From assembly GCF_039543645.1 (NCBI RefSeq), contig NZ_BAABKD010000001.1, forward strand, positions 282,997-346,996: a stretch of 64,000 nucleotides of DNA. Direction: 5' to 3'. The DNA comes from Paenalcaligenes hermetiae. GTDB taxonomy: Bacteria > Pseudomonadota > Gammaproteobacteria > Burkholderiales > Burkholderiaceae_B. Position numbers and translations under genes: made by a program. Positions 33,814 through 43,537 of the stretch are shown here, in pieces. The notes below the pieces were generated by a model that ran no database searches, was not told the DNA's origin, and was given only the letters and a program-made list of their open reading frames with translations. The stretch's first letter is position 1. Each line of letters starts with the position of its first letter.

Positions 33814-34421
33814 GAAATGACCTCTTGCTCTTTTAAGACATCTAGTAATTGTTTGGCCGCTAAATGCACCGGTGCAGACCCCGTTTCAAACACCACGTCT
33901 GCTAATTGTTCATAAATCGGCTCACGCTCTGCTAACAAAGACGCAATACGCTCTTGCGGGTTTGCAGTTTGTAATAAAGGGCGGGTTTTATCCCGCTCTA
34001 GTCGCCGATATAATTCATTAATATTAGCGCGTAAATAAACAACCGTACCCCGCTCTTTGAGCATGTGTCGATTGGCCTCGGCCAAAATGGCGCCACCCCC
34101 TGTGGCTAAGATTATTTCAGGACGACGCGAACAAATGTCCAGCTCCAAGGTTTCACGTCGTCTAAAACCGGCTTCGCCTTCAATGTCGAAGATCGTAGCA
34201 ACAGGCACTCCGCAGCGCGCTTCTAGCTCGTGATCTAAATCATAAAACTCACGTTTCAGATGACGAGCTAACTGGCGCCCTAACGTGGTTTTTCCAGCTC
34301 CCATCATGCCTATTAAAAAAATAGACTGATGACCTGGTTGTAACAATCGCTGTAAATCAGCCGGACTAAGAGGTGTTAAAATTTCATTTTGCATGAGGTC
34401 TGCGGATAAAAAATCTGTCAT
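33810..34421 (-). CDS. aroK: shikimate kinase
   Basis: Fifth enzyme of the shikimate pathway, 203 residues including an N-terminal extension of ~30 residues before the kinase core. The P-loop is GMMGAGKTT, then DLDHELE (shikimate binding), FRRRE, ATGGGA and the adenine-loop R in RDKTRPLL. The first ATG has no clear ribosome-binding site, so the true start may be a little downstream. Only 108 bp separate it from the divergent mrcA gene. In many relatives the type IV pilus genes pilMNOPQ lie between them. Confidence 0.93.
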   Translation of the reverse strand: MTDFLSADLMQNEILTPLSPADLQRLLQPGHQSIFLIGMMGAGKTTLGRQLARHLKREFYDLDHELEARCGVPVATIFDIEGEAGFRRRETLELDICSRRPEIILATGGGAILAEANRHMLKERGTVVYLRANINELYRRLERDKTRPLLQTANPQERIASLLAEREPIYEQLADVVFETGSAPVHLAAKQLLDVLKEQEVIS

Positions 34422-34529
34422 TTGTGTATTATCGCATTAGCTGCCTATTGATTTCAGCTTTATCGAGTATTTATTTACTTATAAAAACCCACCTATTTAT
34501 CTCTAAAAGATAACCACTATTTGCCCACA

Positions 34530-36983
34530 ATGAGCTCTACTGATTCATCTACTCATACTACTGCGCCCGCCTCCGGTTCGTGGCTGATCCGTCTTATTCT
34601 TAAGACTGCCATTTTCTTCACAGGTCTTGCGGCATGTGGAGCATTAGTTGTGGCTTTGGCGTTGGCTTTAGCATGGCCAAACCTTCCTGATCTTAGCGCA
34701 ATGACCGACTATAAACCACGTGTACCATTGCGTATTTATACGGCGGACAAAGTCCTCATCGGCGAGTTTGGCGAGGAGCGGCGCAATGTCATGCGCTTGG
34801 ACGAAATCCCGGACGTGATGAAATCCGCCATCCTAGCAGCAGAGGACGATCGCTTTTATCAACATAGTGGGGTAGACCTGAAAGGTATCGGTCGTGCGGT
34901 ACTGGCAAACTTAGCATCAGGCGCTAAATCACAAGGAGCCAGTACGATCACCATGCAGGTCGCTCGTAACTTTTACCTTTCCTCAGAAAAAACCTACACA
35001 CGTAAGTTTTATGAGCTATTACTGACCTTTAAAATTGAATCCATGTTGAGCAAAGACCAAATTTTAGAGCTCTACATGAATCAGATTTTTTTAGGACACC
35101 GCTCCTATGGCTTTGCGGCAGCATCGCGGGCTTATTTTGGAAAACCCTTAACTGAAATCACGTTAGCCGAAGCCGCTATGCTCGCCGGTATTCCGCGTGC
35201 CCCCTCGCGCTACAACCCCATTGCCAACTATAACGAGGCGAAACGCCAACAGGTGGTCGTCCTACGCCGCATGTTGAACTTAGGCTACATCACACAAGAT
35301 GAGCATCAAGCCGCCCTAGATCAAGCTATTGAGATCCGTTCCGCCGAAGGCATGCCCGCAGGTGGTTATGCCATTCATGGGGAATATGCAGCAGAGCTAG
35401 CACGCCAGTTACTATATGGTGTGTATAAAGATGGTATTTATTCACGTGGCTTCAATGTTTACACCACCATTGACTCGAAACAACAAGAAGCTGCTTACCG
35501 AAGCGTACGCGATGCTGTGCTGCAATACACACGCCGTGCTCGCTACCCCGGTCCTGAGGCTCGCGTCAACTTACCCGCTAATATCGAACAAGACACCGAA
35601 GCCTTTAGTGACATTTTGGCAAAAGTCCAACGCGAACACCCTGATGCAGGTGATTTATTAGTGGGGGTAGTGCTATCGGCCAGCCCAACACAAATCACCG
35701 TCGCCCGCACCGCTGACAATATTATTACCGTTGACAATAAACGGGCTCTAAGCATTGTGGCGCGGGGCTTAACCAAAAACGCCAATGACAAAGAGCGCAT
35801 TGATCGTGGTGCCGTGGTGTATTTATTCAATAACGGCGACTACTGGGAAGTCATCAATATGCCGGCCGTTCAAGCCGCCTTTGTCTCGATGCGCCCCCAA
35901 GACGGTGCGATTCAAGCCATGGTCGGTGGATTCCATTTCTCTGATGGTAAATTTAACCGTGTCACCCAAGCATGGCGCCAGCCCGGTTCCGCCTTTAAAC
36001 CTTTTATTTATGCCGCTTCGCTAGAAAAAGGGCTCACCCCCGAAACCTTGATTTCGGACCAACCTTTTAGCCTAACGTCTGCCCAAACCGGCTCAAAGCC
36101 ATGGAATCCAAAAAACTATGGTGGTCGCTATGAAAACATGCTCACCATGCGCAATGGACTCTACAAGTCCAAAAACATGGTATCTATCCGTATCATGCAA
36201 GCCGTTGGGCCTAAATACGTCCAAGACTATATTGTGCGTTTTGGTTTTGATCGTGCCCGTCAACCCGCTGTATTACCCCTTGCTTTGGGTGCAGGCAGTG
36301 TAACCCCTCTACAACTCGCTACTGCCTACAGCGTATTTGCTAATAATGGCTACCGCGTCCAACCGTATCTGATTGATCATATTACAGACGGTAGCGGCAA
36401 GGTCATCATGAGAGCTAAACCCGTAGTCGCCGGCGACAGTAATGCCCGCGCTATCGACCCAAGAACGGCTTATGTCATGAACCATATGCTACGCGGTGTG
36501 GCCACTTCTGGCACTGGCTCTCGTGCTTCAGCTACCCTTAAACGCAATGATATTGGTGGCAAAACGGGCACAACCAATAACTCTCATGATGCATGGTTTG
36601 CCGGCTATACACCAGATATCGTTGGCATTGCTTGGCTAGGCTTTGATCAGCCCCGCTCTTTAGGAGCCAGTGAAACCGGTGGTGGCTTAGCCATGCCGGT
36701 TTGGATTGACTATATGAAAACCGCACTCAAAGACATTCCCCAAAAGCCGCTTGGACCTGTCCCCTCGGGCCTAAAGCAAATCGATGGTAATTTCTACTTT
36801 GACGAGTTCCCTCCTGGCAAAGCCATCTTGCGTGTAGGTCTGCCCTCAGTTTTGGATGATACTCTTTATATCGAAGAAGGGGCTGAAGACAACGAAGACG
36901 GTATTGGTCAACTTCTAGAACAGCTTGAACGCCCAGGCGATGCCCTTGACCCCCTTACCACACCAGGATTGATTCCTTTTTAA
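34530..36983 (+). CDS. mrcA: penicillin-binding protein 1A
   Basis: Bifunctional class A PBP, about 817 residues from the ATG at 34530; a TTG at 34521 is in frame but less likely. One N-terminal membrane helix (about 20-50) is followed by the GT51 glycosyltransferase (AAEDDRFYQHSGVD, GASTITMQVARN), an OB-like linker and the transpeptidase with SxxK in GSAFKPF, SxN in SKNMVS and KTG in GGKTGTTNNSHDAWF. It polymerises and cross-links peptidoglycan in the periplasm. The C-terminal ~40 residues are acidic. The lptM gene follows after three bases. Confidence 0.95.
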   Translation: MSSTDSSTHTTAPASGSWLIRLILKTAIFFTGLAACGALVVALALALAWPNLPDLSAMTDYKPRVPLRIYTADKVLIGEFGEERRNVMRLDEIPDVMKSAILAAEDDRFYQHSGVDLKGIGRAVLANLASGAKSQGASTITMQVARNFYLSSEKTYTRKFYELLLTFKIESMLSKDQILELYMNQIFLGHRSYGFAAASRAYFGKPLTEITLAEAAMLAGIPRAPSRYNPIANYNEAKRQQVVVLRRMLNLGYITQDEHQAALDQAIEIRSAEGMPAGGYAIHGEYAAELARQLLYGVYKDGIYSRGFNVYTTIDSKQQEAAYRSVRDAVLQYTRRARYPGPEARVNLPANIEQDTEAFSDILAKVQREHPDAGDLLVGVVLSASPTQITVARTADNIITVDNKRALSIVARGLTKNANDKERIDRGAVVYLFNNGDYWEVINMPAVQAAFVSMRPQDGAIQAMVGGFHFSDGKFNRVTQAWRQPGSAFKPFIYAASLEKGLTPETLISDQPFSLTSAQTGSKPWNPKNYGGRYENMLTMRNGLYKSKNMVSIRIMQAVGPKYVQDYIVRFGFDRARQPAVLPLALGAGSVTPLQLATAYSVFANNGYRVQPYLIDHITDGSGKVIMRAKPVVAGDSNARAIDPRTAYVMNHMLRGVATSGTGSRASATLKRNDIGGKTGTTNNSHDAWFAGYTPDIVGIAWLGFDQPRSLGASETGGGLAMPVWIDYMKTALKDIPQKPLGPVPSGLKQIDGNFYFDEFPPGKAILRVGLPSVLDDTLYIEEGAEDNEDGIGQLLEQLERPGDALDPLTTPGLIPF

Positions 36984-36986
36984 TCC

Positions 36987-37112
36987 ATGAAAACCGTACT
37001 GAAACCCCTGCGTACTTTGCTATTTATCGCTATGATAGTGGCTATGACTGGATGCGGATACAAAGGTCCTTTGACTTTGCCTGAGTTTGCTCAAGCAGCC
37101 GCGCGTGCTTAA
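36987..37112 (+). CDS. lptM: LPS assembly lipoprotein LptM (YifL-like)
   Basis: Tiny lipoprotein of 41 residues between mrcA and lysA. It shows a signal sequence, the lipobox MTGC with Cys23 and the family signature CGYKGPLTLP. LptM helps mature the LptD-LptE translocon at the outer membrane. The ATG is four bases after the mrcA stop, and the gene ends 19 bp before lysA. A position just upstream of lysA is a recurrent feature of this family. Confidence 0.85.
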   Translation: MKTVLKPLRTLLFIAMIVAMTGCGYKGPLTLPEFAQAAARA

Positions 37113-37131
37113 TTTTTACTTTGACTTAATT

Positions 37132-38400
37132 ATGACCGTAGCAAAGCACTTTCAACTTAAAGATGACACCTTGCATGCTGAAAATGTCTCTTTAGAGCAA
37201 TTAGCGCATGATTTCGGTACACCTTTATACGTGTATTCACGCCAGGCCCTGCATGATGCATGGTATAGCTATCATGTCGCCGCACAAGGGCGCGATGTGC
37301 TGGTGTGCTACGGTATGAAAGCGAACTCAAATCTGGCTATCTTAAATGAATTTTCTCGCTTAGGCACAGGTTTTGATATTGTTTCAGGCGGGGAACTCGC
37401 GCGCGTCATCGCCGCCAAAGGCGACCCCGCTAAAGTCGTCTTCTCCGGCGTTGGCAAACAACGTTGGGAAATCGAAGCCGCTCTGGATGCGGGTATTAAA
37501 TGCTTTAATGTCGAATCTGAAGCCGAATTAGAGCGTATTAACCAAATCGCTGGTGAAAAAGGCGTAAAAGCACCTATTTCCCTACGAGTTAATCCCGATG
37601 TGGACGCAAAAACCCACCCCTACATTTCTACTGGCCTTAAAGACAATAAGTTTGGTGTGGATATCAACGAAGCCCCTGCTATTTATGCACGCGCTCAGGC
37701 TATGCCTCACTTAGAAATCGTGGGCGTAGATTGCCATATTGGCTCACAAATCACTGAGATCAGTCCCTATTTAGACGCACTCGATAAACTTATTGCCCTC
37801 ATTAAGCAGCTCCAATCCCAGGGCATTACTCTTAGCCATTTAGATATTGGTGGCGGCTTAGGGATCCGCTATACCGACGAAACCCCAGCCACGCCTACCG
37901 AACTATTAAGCGCGGTATTCAAAGCGCTGGACGCTGCGGATCTAGGGCATTTACAGCTCGTGCTGGAGCCCGGGCGCTCCATGGTGGGTAATGCCGGCGT
38001 ATTGCTAACACGGGTTGAATACGTAAAAACCAATCAAGACAAGCATTTTGCAATCGTTGATGCAGCAATGAATGACTTAATTCGCCCTACTCTCTACGAC
38101 GCCTGGCACGACGTAGAGCCTGTTCGCCCACGCACTGGCTCTGCGCCTGCCCCGGCTTATGATATTGTGGGGCCAATCTGTGAAAGCGGCGACTGGCTGG
38201 CCAAAGATCGCGCTTTACACCTAGCCCAAGGCGATTTGCTCGCCATCATGTCTGCTGGGGCGTATGCTTTTACGATGTCCAGTCAATACAACACACGCCC
38301 TCGTGCTGCAGAGGTCATCGTAGATGACCAATCCGTGCACCTCGTTCGCCCCCGAGAAAGTCTAGAAAGTTTATTTGATAGCGAACGTCTTATTGACTAG
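37132..38400 (+). CDS. lysA: diaminopimelate decarboxylase
   Basis: Last enzyme of lysine synthesis, 422 residues from the ATG at 37132; the frame is open further upstream but would run into lptM. It is a fold-type III PLP enzyme with the PLP lysine in CYGMKANSN, the phosphate-binding GGGLG and EPGRSM, and the catalytic cysteine in CESGDWLA. It decarboxylates meso-diaminopimelate to L-lysine in the cytoplasm. It completes a mrcA-lptM-lysA unit and is followed by a strong terminator. Confidence 0.95.
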   Translation: MTVAKHFQLKDDTLHAENVSLEQLAHDFGTPLYVYSRQALHDAWYSYHVAAQGRDVLVCYGMKANSNLAILNEFSRLGTGFDIVSGGELARVIAAKGDPAKVVFSGVGKQRWEIEAALDAGIKCFNVESEAELERINQIAGEKGVKAPISLRVNPDVDAKTHPYISTGLKDNKFGVDINEAPAIYARAQAMPHLEIVGVDCHIGSQITEISPYLDALDKLIALIKQLQSQGITLSHLDIGGGLGIRYTDETPATPTELLSAVFKALDAADLGHLQLVLEPGRSMVGNAGVLLTRVEYVKTNQDKHFAIVDAAMNDLIRPTLYDAWHDVEPVRPRTGSAPAPAYDIVGPICESGDWLAKDRALHLAQGDLLAIMSAGAYAFTMSSQYNTRPRAAEVIVDDQSVHLVRPRESLESLFDSERLID

Positions 38401-38437
38401 CCATATTAGTTTTTAACTATTATTTGGCAAAAATCAC

Positions 38438-38472
38438 TTACCCCACCCTGTACAGGGTGGGGTAATTTTATA
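38438..38472. terminator. bidirectional terminator between lysA and ccsA
   Basis: A near-perfect palindrome (TTACCCCACCCTG at 38438-38450, CAGGGTGGGGTAA at 38453-38465) with flanking A- and T-rich bases lies between the convergent lysA and ccsA genes. It can end both transcripts. Confidence 0.75.
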
Positions 38473-38478
38473 AAAGTC

Positions 38479-39840
38479 TTACAGCTCACCGTAAGAATGC
38501 AAACCCGATAAGAACATATTTACACCGAGGAAGGCAAAACTCGTCACAAGCAAGCCTACCAATGCCCAATAGGCGCTAAATGTACCTCGTAGTCCCTTCA
38601 TGAAGCGCATATGCAACCAAGCGGCGTAGTTTAACCAAACGATTAAGGCCCATGTTTCTTTAGGGTCCCACTGCCAATAAGTTCCCCAGGCATCAGCTGC
38701 CCATAAGGCACCTAAAATCGTGGCAATCGTAAAGAAAGCAAAGCCCACTGCAATCGCCCGATACATAATGTCATCGAGGATTTCCAAATCAGGTAAGCGC
38801 TGTGCAATAGGACGGCGGAATGCCATAATTAAACCAACAATGATGGCACTAATACCAAAATACAGCATCCATGTGGCTGAAAATTTACCCGAGCTAAAAA
38901 TTAACGGCTCCGCACAAAGCAGCACCCCTAAAATAAATACGGGAGATAGTTTCGCCCAGGAAGTGGTCTCACCATTTTCTTTGATTAAATAGGCAAAACC
39001 CACCATCGCAGATAGCGCAAACGTACCATAACCAATAAAGTTAGCTGGCACGTGGATTTTCATCCACCAGCTTTTCAGTGCTGGCACTAAGGGCTGAATT
39101 TGATGGGCATCACGCGTAAAGGAATACCACAACAAAAACACCACGACGGAGGACACCACCAGCAAGACAAAACCGCCTAAAGCACGGGTGGCATAACGGC
39201 GTTCATAGTACAAGTAAAATAAAGCGGTCATGAGCGCAAAGAGGACAAAAACCTCGTATAAATTGCTCACAGGAATATGACCAATATCAGGGCCTAATAA
39301 GTGCCCTTCACGCCAACGTACCAATAACCCGATCGAGCCTGCGTACACTGCTGCCCATGTCAGCCCAGAGCCAATCCAAGCCGCAGTCGGGCTTGCCATC
39401 CCTATCCAGTACATTACCGTAGCTAATACAAATAATGCACACATCCACAAAATAGCGGATTGAGAAGAGATCAGGTATTTCAGAAAAAAGACGGTCTCAG
39501 CGCGATTGATATCGCCATTGGCTAAGTTTCCATCAGGGCTATAAAGCCAAATAGCAAACAACGCCACCAACGAGATCACAATCGTCATGGTGCGCAGTGG
39601 CCGCCAGAGCCAACCCATCCACACCAGCATTGGCACGGTGGCGACAAGAATAATGCGCTCGTAGTAATCCATGCTATCGGGATAGGTTTTTAAACAGTAG
39701 ACTGCCGCCAAAGCCAATACAACAAAGTAGATGGCATCACTTATGGTTGGACGACCGCGCACCCCTCGCGCGTCCCCGCTGGGAGACCGCGGATCATCAC
39801 CCCACATAGAGGGAGAAGATGTAACAGCGGAATTAGACAT
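38479..39840 (-). CDS. ccsA: cytochrome c biogenesis protein CcsA/ResC (System II; also labelled CcsB)
   Basis: Haem-handling membrane protein of 453 residues from the ATG at 39840, chosen for its GAGGT ribosome-binding site. It contains the WWD haem-binding motif seen as WGTYWQWDPKETWALIVWL (near residue 380), conserved histidines in flanking loops and about ten hydrophobic segments. With ResB it forms the System II cytochrome c synthetase that exports haem and attaches it to CXXCH motifs in the periplasm. The Bordetella name is CcsA; some databases use CcsB. It overlaps resB by 8 bp. Confidence 0.93.
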   Translation of the reverse strand: MSNSAVTSSPSMWGDDPRSPSGDARGVRGRPTISDAIYFVVLALAAVYCLKTYPDSMDYYERIILVATVPMLVWMGWLWRPLRTMTIVISLVALFAIWLYSPDGNLANGDINRAETVFFLKYLISSQSAILWMCALFVLATVMYWIGMASPTAAWIGSGLTWAAVYAGSIGLLVRWREGHLLGPDIGHIPVSNLYEVFVLFALMTALFYLYYERRYATRALGGFVLLVVSSVVVFLLWYSFTRDAHQIQPLVPALKSWWMKIHVPANFIGYGTFALSAMVGFAYLIKENGETTSWAKLSPVFILGVLLCAEPLIFSSGKFSATWMLYFGISAIIVGLIMAFRRPIAQRLPDLEILDDIMYRAIAVGFAFFTIATILGALWAADAWGTYWQWDPKETWALIVWLNYAAWLHMRFMKGLRGTFSAYWALVGLLVTSFAFLGVNMFLSGLHSYGEL

Positions 39841-41893
39841 GTTGATTACCTCGATCTGCAGACAAACGCTCAAACGCCGTTTGGAAGCGTTGGAATTCTT
39901 GTTGGAAGTCTAAATTACGGCGCTGTGATGTCATGGCTGCCGTCAAAATGCTGCCCGTATCCTGTGGGCGCACCCACACCCAAATACGACGATCACGCAC
40001 ATAAATCATCACAAACACACCGATCACCAAGAACAAGCTACCGGTATACACAATATACATACCAGGGCTACGTGAGACCTGAAAAACACTGGCTTGCACC
40101 TGGTCAAAGCTATCTAGCGTTAACACCACGGGAGCCGGATATTCGGGCAAGTTCGCAAAAGCCAATAAAGCGAGCTGTACCCATTGTTCCTCGTGGGCGC
40201 CTTTTTCCCCACTATAATCAATAGGTGCTAAACCGTGCTCTTCGCGCACCAGATTACGCAGCTCCAAAAGCGTCATCTGGAGCATGGGCACCGTTAAACC
40301 CAAAATACGCTCGCGTTCCGCCTCTGGCACTGGTTCAATAATGCCATTAAACCCTTTACGTACAAAGGTATCAATGGTTTTAAAAGCCGCTAACTCAATC
40401 AAAGAGCCGGCCTCCATTTGCCCGCTGCGCATGGCAAAACGTTTAGCTGCCAATTGCAATTTAGCCGTGTCGGTTGCCGCTGCTCGTAACTGCATAAACT
40501 CTGTCATTGAGCTTTTTGCATCGGCAGGAATTCGTACATAACGGAAAAAATCGGCTTGATTACGGCGCATACCAAGCAAAAACACCGGAAACCCGTCTAA
40601 GGTCATGGGAGCCATGTAGTTCACATACTCCATCGCCTGGCCATCTTTGGTCGTAAGCCTATAGTGGATGCTTGGCCCCACATTGGTTAAGTGATCGTCT
40701 TTGGGCTTAACGCCACTGCCCGCTACGGAGGCCACATGATCCATCAAAGCTTTAGGTTGTGGATCACCATCGGTAAGGTCCTCAACGTTAAAGACTCGTA
40801 ACTCTGTAAAGGTTGCCTCTACGCTATCGCCCTGTTGGTTATAAATCACGGGCGCGCTTTCGCCAACCACCCCTTTTAGGCGGACGGGCTCGTATTCAGC
40901 CCCTTGTAAAGGATAAGCGCTTAGCACCAGTTTGCTACCACCATCATCAAAGCCAGATTGGTAGATGGTTACCCCACGATAACGCAAAGGCTCGTTCACC
41001 TCGATCACCTGAGTAAAGCGCTTACCATTTTCCTCGTCAATGACCTCTACCTCGCTTTTAAAATTGCTTGGCATACCAGTAGAGTAATAGTCAATGATAA
41101 AACGCTTTAGCTCCACAATAAATGGCACTGGCTGGATCAAAACCCCTTCTCCGTAACTAACAATAGCATGAGAGGTTTTTGCGCCCTCGGGCAAAAGCAT
41201 ATTAGCGCGGTAGCTAGGATTAGATAAACTCAACCGCCCAGCGGGGGGGACTTCGGAAATAAACATATTTTCCGTGATGGGGGTTTTATCCCCCAACCAT
41301 GCTTGAATACGAATCGGTAGTTCACTATCTAGCAGCCCCCCTATACAAATCACCACAATCGCCACATGCCCAAAAATGTAGCCTAAACGATTTGCTCCCC
41401 CTTTTTTCGCCGCTACCATGTAACTACCGTCTTCGTCATCACGAACGCGGTAAGCATAGCCATGTGCTTTAAGCCACTGCTGGATCGGCGCTAGGTTATC
41501 TTGGGGGGTGTGGCTGGATGTGATCTCGACCCGATGGGGGAATGCTCGTAAACTTGTCCCCCGTACATATTCCCTAAAGGTGCGAGAGTCTCGGAGCATT
41601 TTAGGGGTATGTCGAATCACACATAAAGTGGTCGACACCACCAAAAAACCCATAATAACTAAAAACCACCAGCTGTTATACACATTCCAAATGGTGAATT
41701 TATCGAATAAAGCCGTCCAAAAAGGACCAAACTGATCGATATAAACATTAAGTGGCTGGTTTTGTGCGAGTACTGTGCCGATAAGACTGGCAACACAGAT
41801 AAAAACCAAAAGGCTAATAGCGAACCGCATGGAGCCAAGCAGCTCCATGACATCTTCAACAGTTGCTCGACGCTGGGTGGTAGATACAGTCAC
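39833..41893 (-). CDS. resB: cytochrome c biogenesis protein ResB (Ccs1)
   Basis: Partner of CcsA in the System II synthetase, 686 residues. It has three hydrophobic segments near the N-terminus (about 23-42, 72-92, 168-186), a large periplasmic domain and a final segment near 620-640. Typical ResB sequence is seen in WNVYNSWWFLVIMGFLVVS and YRGVTIYQSGFDDGG. It also carries apocytochrome-binding surfaces. The start here is GTG without a good ribosome-binding site; an ATG at 41848 is an alternative. It is upstream of and coupled to ccsA. Confidence 0.92.
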   Translation of the reverse strand: MTVSTTQRRATVEDVMELLGSMRFAISLLVFICVASLIGTVLAQNQPLNVYIDQFGPFWTALFDKFTIWNVYNSWWFLVIMGFLVVSTTLCVIRHTPKMLRDSRTFREYVRGTSLRAFPHRVEITSSHTPQDNLAPIQQWLKAHGYAYRVRDDEDGSYMVAAKKGGANRLGYIFGHVAIVVICIGGLLDSELPIRIQAWLGDKTPITENMFISEVPPAGRLSLSNPSYRANMLLPEGAKTSHAIVSYGEGVLIQPVPFIVELKRFIIDYYSTGMPSNFKSEVEVIDEENGKRFTQVIEVNEPLRYRGVTIYQSGFDDGGSKLVLSAYPLQGAEYEPVRLKGVVGESAPVIYNQQGDSVEATFTELRVFNVEDLTDGDPQPKALMDHVASVAGSGVKPKDDHLTNVGPSIHYRLTTKDGQAMEYVNYMAPMTLDGFPVFLLGMRRNQADFFRYVRIPADAKSSMTEFMQLRAAATDTAKLQLAAKRFAMRSGQMEAGSLIELAAFKTIDTFVRKGFNGIIEPVPEAERERILGLTVPMLQMTLLELRNLVREEHGLAPIDYSGEKGAHEEQWVQLALLAFANLPEYPAPVVLTLDSFDQVQASVFQVSRSPGMYIVYTGSLFLVIGVFVMIYVRDRRIWVWVRPQDTGSILTAAMTSQRRNLDFQQEFQRFQTAFERLSADRGNQHV

Positions 41894-41990
41894 AGAATTA
41901 GATAACGATAAAAGTAAGAGGAAGGGTTGATCCCATTAGAACGCACAGTAAGCAATAAGTTCCCCACTATTACCTACACATAAACACAGC

Positions 41991-42029
41991 AAAGCTCACC
42001 TTGTGTTTTATACGTACAAGGTGAGCTTT
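41991..42029 (-). terminator. probable terminator of the cytochrome c4 gene
   Basis: A perfect 14-bp inverted repeat (AAAGCTCACCTTGT at 41991-42004, ACAAGGTGAGCTTT at 42016-42029) with an 11-base loop lies just after the cytochrome c4 stop. The T-rich tail on the minus strand is weak, so termination may be partial. Confidence 0.55.
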
Positions 42030-42052
42030 AAAAAGCGTTAGTCAGAGCAGAA

Positions 42053-42748
42053 TTAACGTAGGCCTGCTGCGTAATCCGCCACAGCATCGATATCGGCATC
42101 GTTCATGCGATCGGAAATATCATGCATCATGACTTGATTGTTGCGGTCACCACTACGGAATAAACGTAATTGCTCTGCAATATAAGAAGGGAACTGACCG
42201 CTTAAGCGTGGGTATTGACCGGGGATCCCAGCACCATTCGGTGCATGACAGGCAGCACAAGCCGCTACACCGCGTTCTGGTAAACCACCCCGCCAAATCT
42301 GCTGACCGCGCTCTAATGTATCTAAGTTAGTTGCTGTGGCGGCCTTTTCGGGGTCTAAAGGCTGCTGGCTAAGGTAAAACGCGACATCACGCATTTCTTC
42401 GGTGGTCATATTTGCCACAATGCTTGCCATGACGGCAGGAGCGCCACCAGCGGCTAAACGAGCTGCAGGCTCGCCCTCTTTTTTAGGGCGAAAATCATTA
42501 AGCTGTTTAACCAAGTATTCAAAAGGCTGAGCTGCCAAGTTTGGGTTGGCCTCTAGGGTGCTGTTGCCAGCTTCTCCGTGACAGGTGACACAGGCTAAAA
42601 CGCCTTTAGAGACGTTACCATTTAGGTAGAGCTGTTCGCCTTTTTGTAAGTCCGGCTTTGCTGCGTCGGCAGCATAAGCTAGGCTTAGCACGGAACAACC
42701 CGCGATTAGGCTGCTTGTGATAATAAATTTTGATAGCACGCGCTTCAT
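42053..42748 (-). CDS. dihaem cytochrome c4-like protein
   Basis: Periplasmic or membrane-associated dihaem cytochrome of 231 residues with a signal peptide (about 1-27, ending AYAADA). Haem motifs are CVTCH (about 53-57) and CAACH (about 158-162), each in a similar half, the tandem arrangement of cytochrome c4. Downstream methionines in each half can serve as axial ligands. It would carry electrons from the bc1 complex to a terminal oxidase. The place between resB and engB is conserved in Bordetella relatives. It has its own terminator-like hairpin. Confidence 0.9.
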   Translation of the reverse strand: MKRVLSKFIITSSLIAGCSVLSLAYAADAAKPDLQKGEQLYLNGNVSKGVLACVTCHGEAGNSTLEANPNLAAQPFEYLVKQLNDFRPKKEGEPAARLAAGGAPAVMASIVANMTTEEMRDVAFYLSQQPLDPEKAATATNLDTLERGQQIWRGGLPERGVAACAACHAPNGAGIPGQYPRLSGQFPSYIAEQLRLFRSGDRNNQVMMHDISDRMNDADIDAVADYAAGLR

Positions 42749-42913
42749 GTAGTCCTCGACAATCGCGATTCAACTGGATAAGCAAAAAAGGGGCTTATGC
42801 CGCCAAACCCGCCGCATTCTGCGAAAGAATCTTTGCCAAGAACACGACGTTACCGTATTAAACTTAGTGATTATACAATAGAGCTACAAAATTAAACGGA
42901 ATTTGCTGCAATC

Positions 42914-43537
42914 ATGTCTATATTACATCGCGCTCGCTTCACCATCTCTGCGGCACAACTGTCCCAGCTCCCCCCCGAAGGCCCTCCAGAGGTTTGCTTT
43001 GTGGGGCGCTCTAATGCGGGTAAGTCCTCTGCTATCAATGTCTTAACAAACCAACGCCGCCTTGCCTTTTCCAGTAAAACACCGGGGCGAACACGTCTGA
43101 TCAACATGTTTGGCATTCCGGACCCTCTAGAAGCCGATGCCCAGCTTGGTTATTTAGTCGATTTGCCCGGATATGGGTATGCGGCGGTTAATCGTCAAGA
43201 AAAACAGCAGTGGGACCAAGTGCTTGGCGGATATTTACGGACGCGCAATTCCCTAGCTGGCATTGTCTTAGTGATTGATATTCGTCGCGGACTGACCGAT
43301 TTAGACTTACAACTGGCCCATTGGATTGCGCCCACCGGACGACCGGTATTAGTATTATTAACTAAAGCCGATAAATTTGCGTATGGTAAACGTATCCAAG
43401 CGGTAGCTGCCGCACGTAAGCAGCTTAAAGACATTGGTGCTTTGCATGCGTTGCCCTTTTCCGCGACGCACCGTATTGGTATCGAAGACGCCACGCAACA
43501 TATCGAAAACTGGATTTCCCCCCAATTTGTACCATGA
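42914..43537 (+). CDS. engB: ribosome biogenesis GTP-binding protein EngB (YihA/YsxC)
   Basis: Small essential GTPase of 207 residues for large-subunit assembly. G motifs: GRSNAGKSS (G1), TPGRTR (switch I, G2), DLPGYGYA (G3), LLTKADK (G4) and SATHR (G5). Translation of hemB overlaps its stop (ATGA). Its start is close to the divergent cytochrome c4 promoter. Cytoplasmic. Confidence 0.95.
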   Translation: MSILHRARFTISAAQLSQLPPEGPPEVCFVGRSNAGKSSAINVLTNQRRLAFSSKTPGRTRLINMFGIPDPLEADAQLGYLVDLPGYGYAAVNRQEKQQWDQVLGGYLRTRNSLAGIVLVIDIRRGLTDLDLQLAHWIAPTGRPVLVLLTKADKFAYGKRIQAVAAARKQLKDIGALHALPFSATHRIGIEDATQHIENWISPQFVP

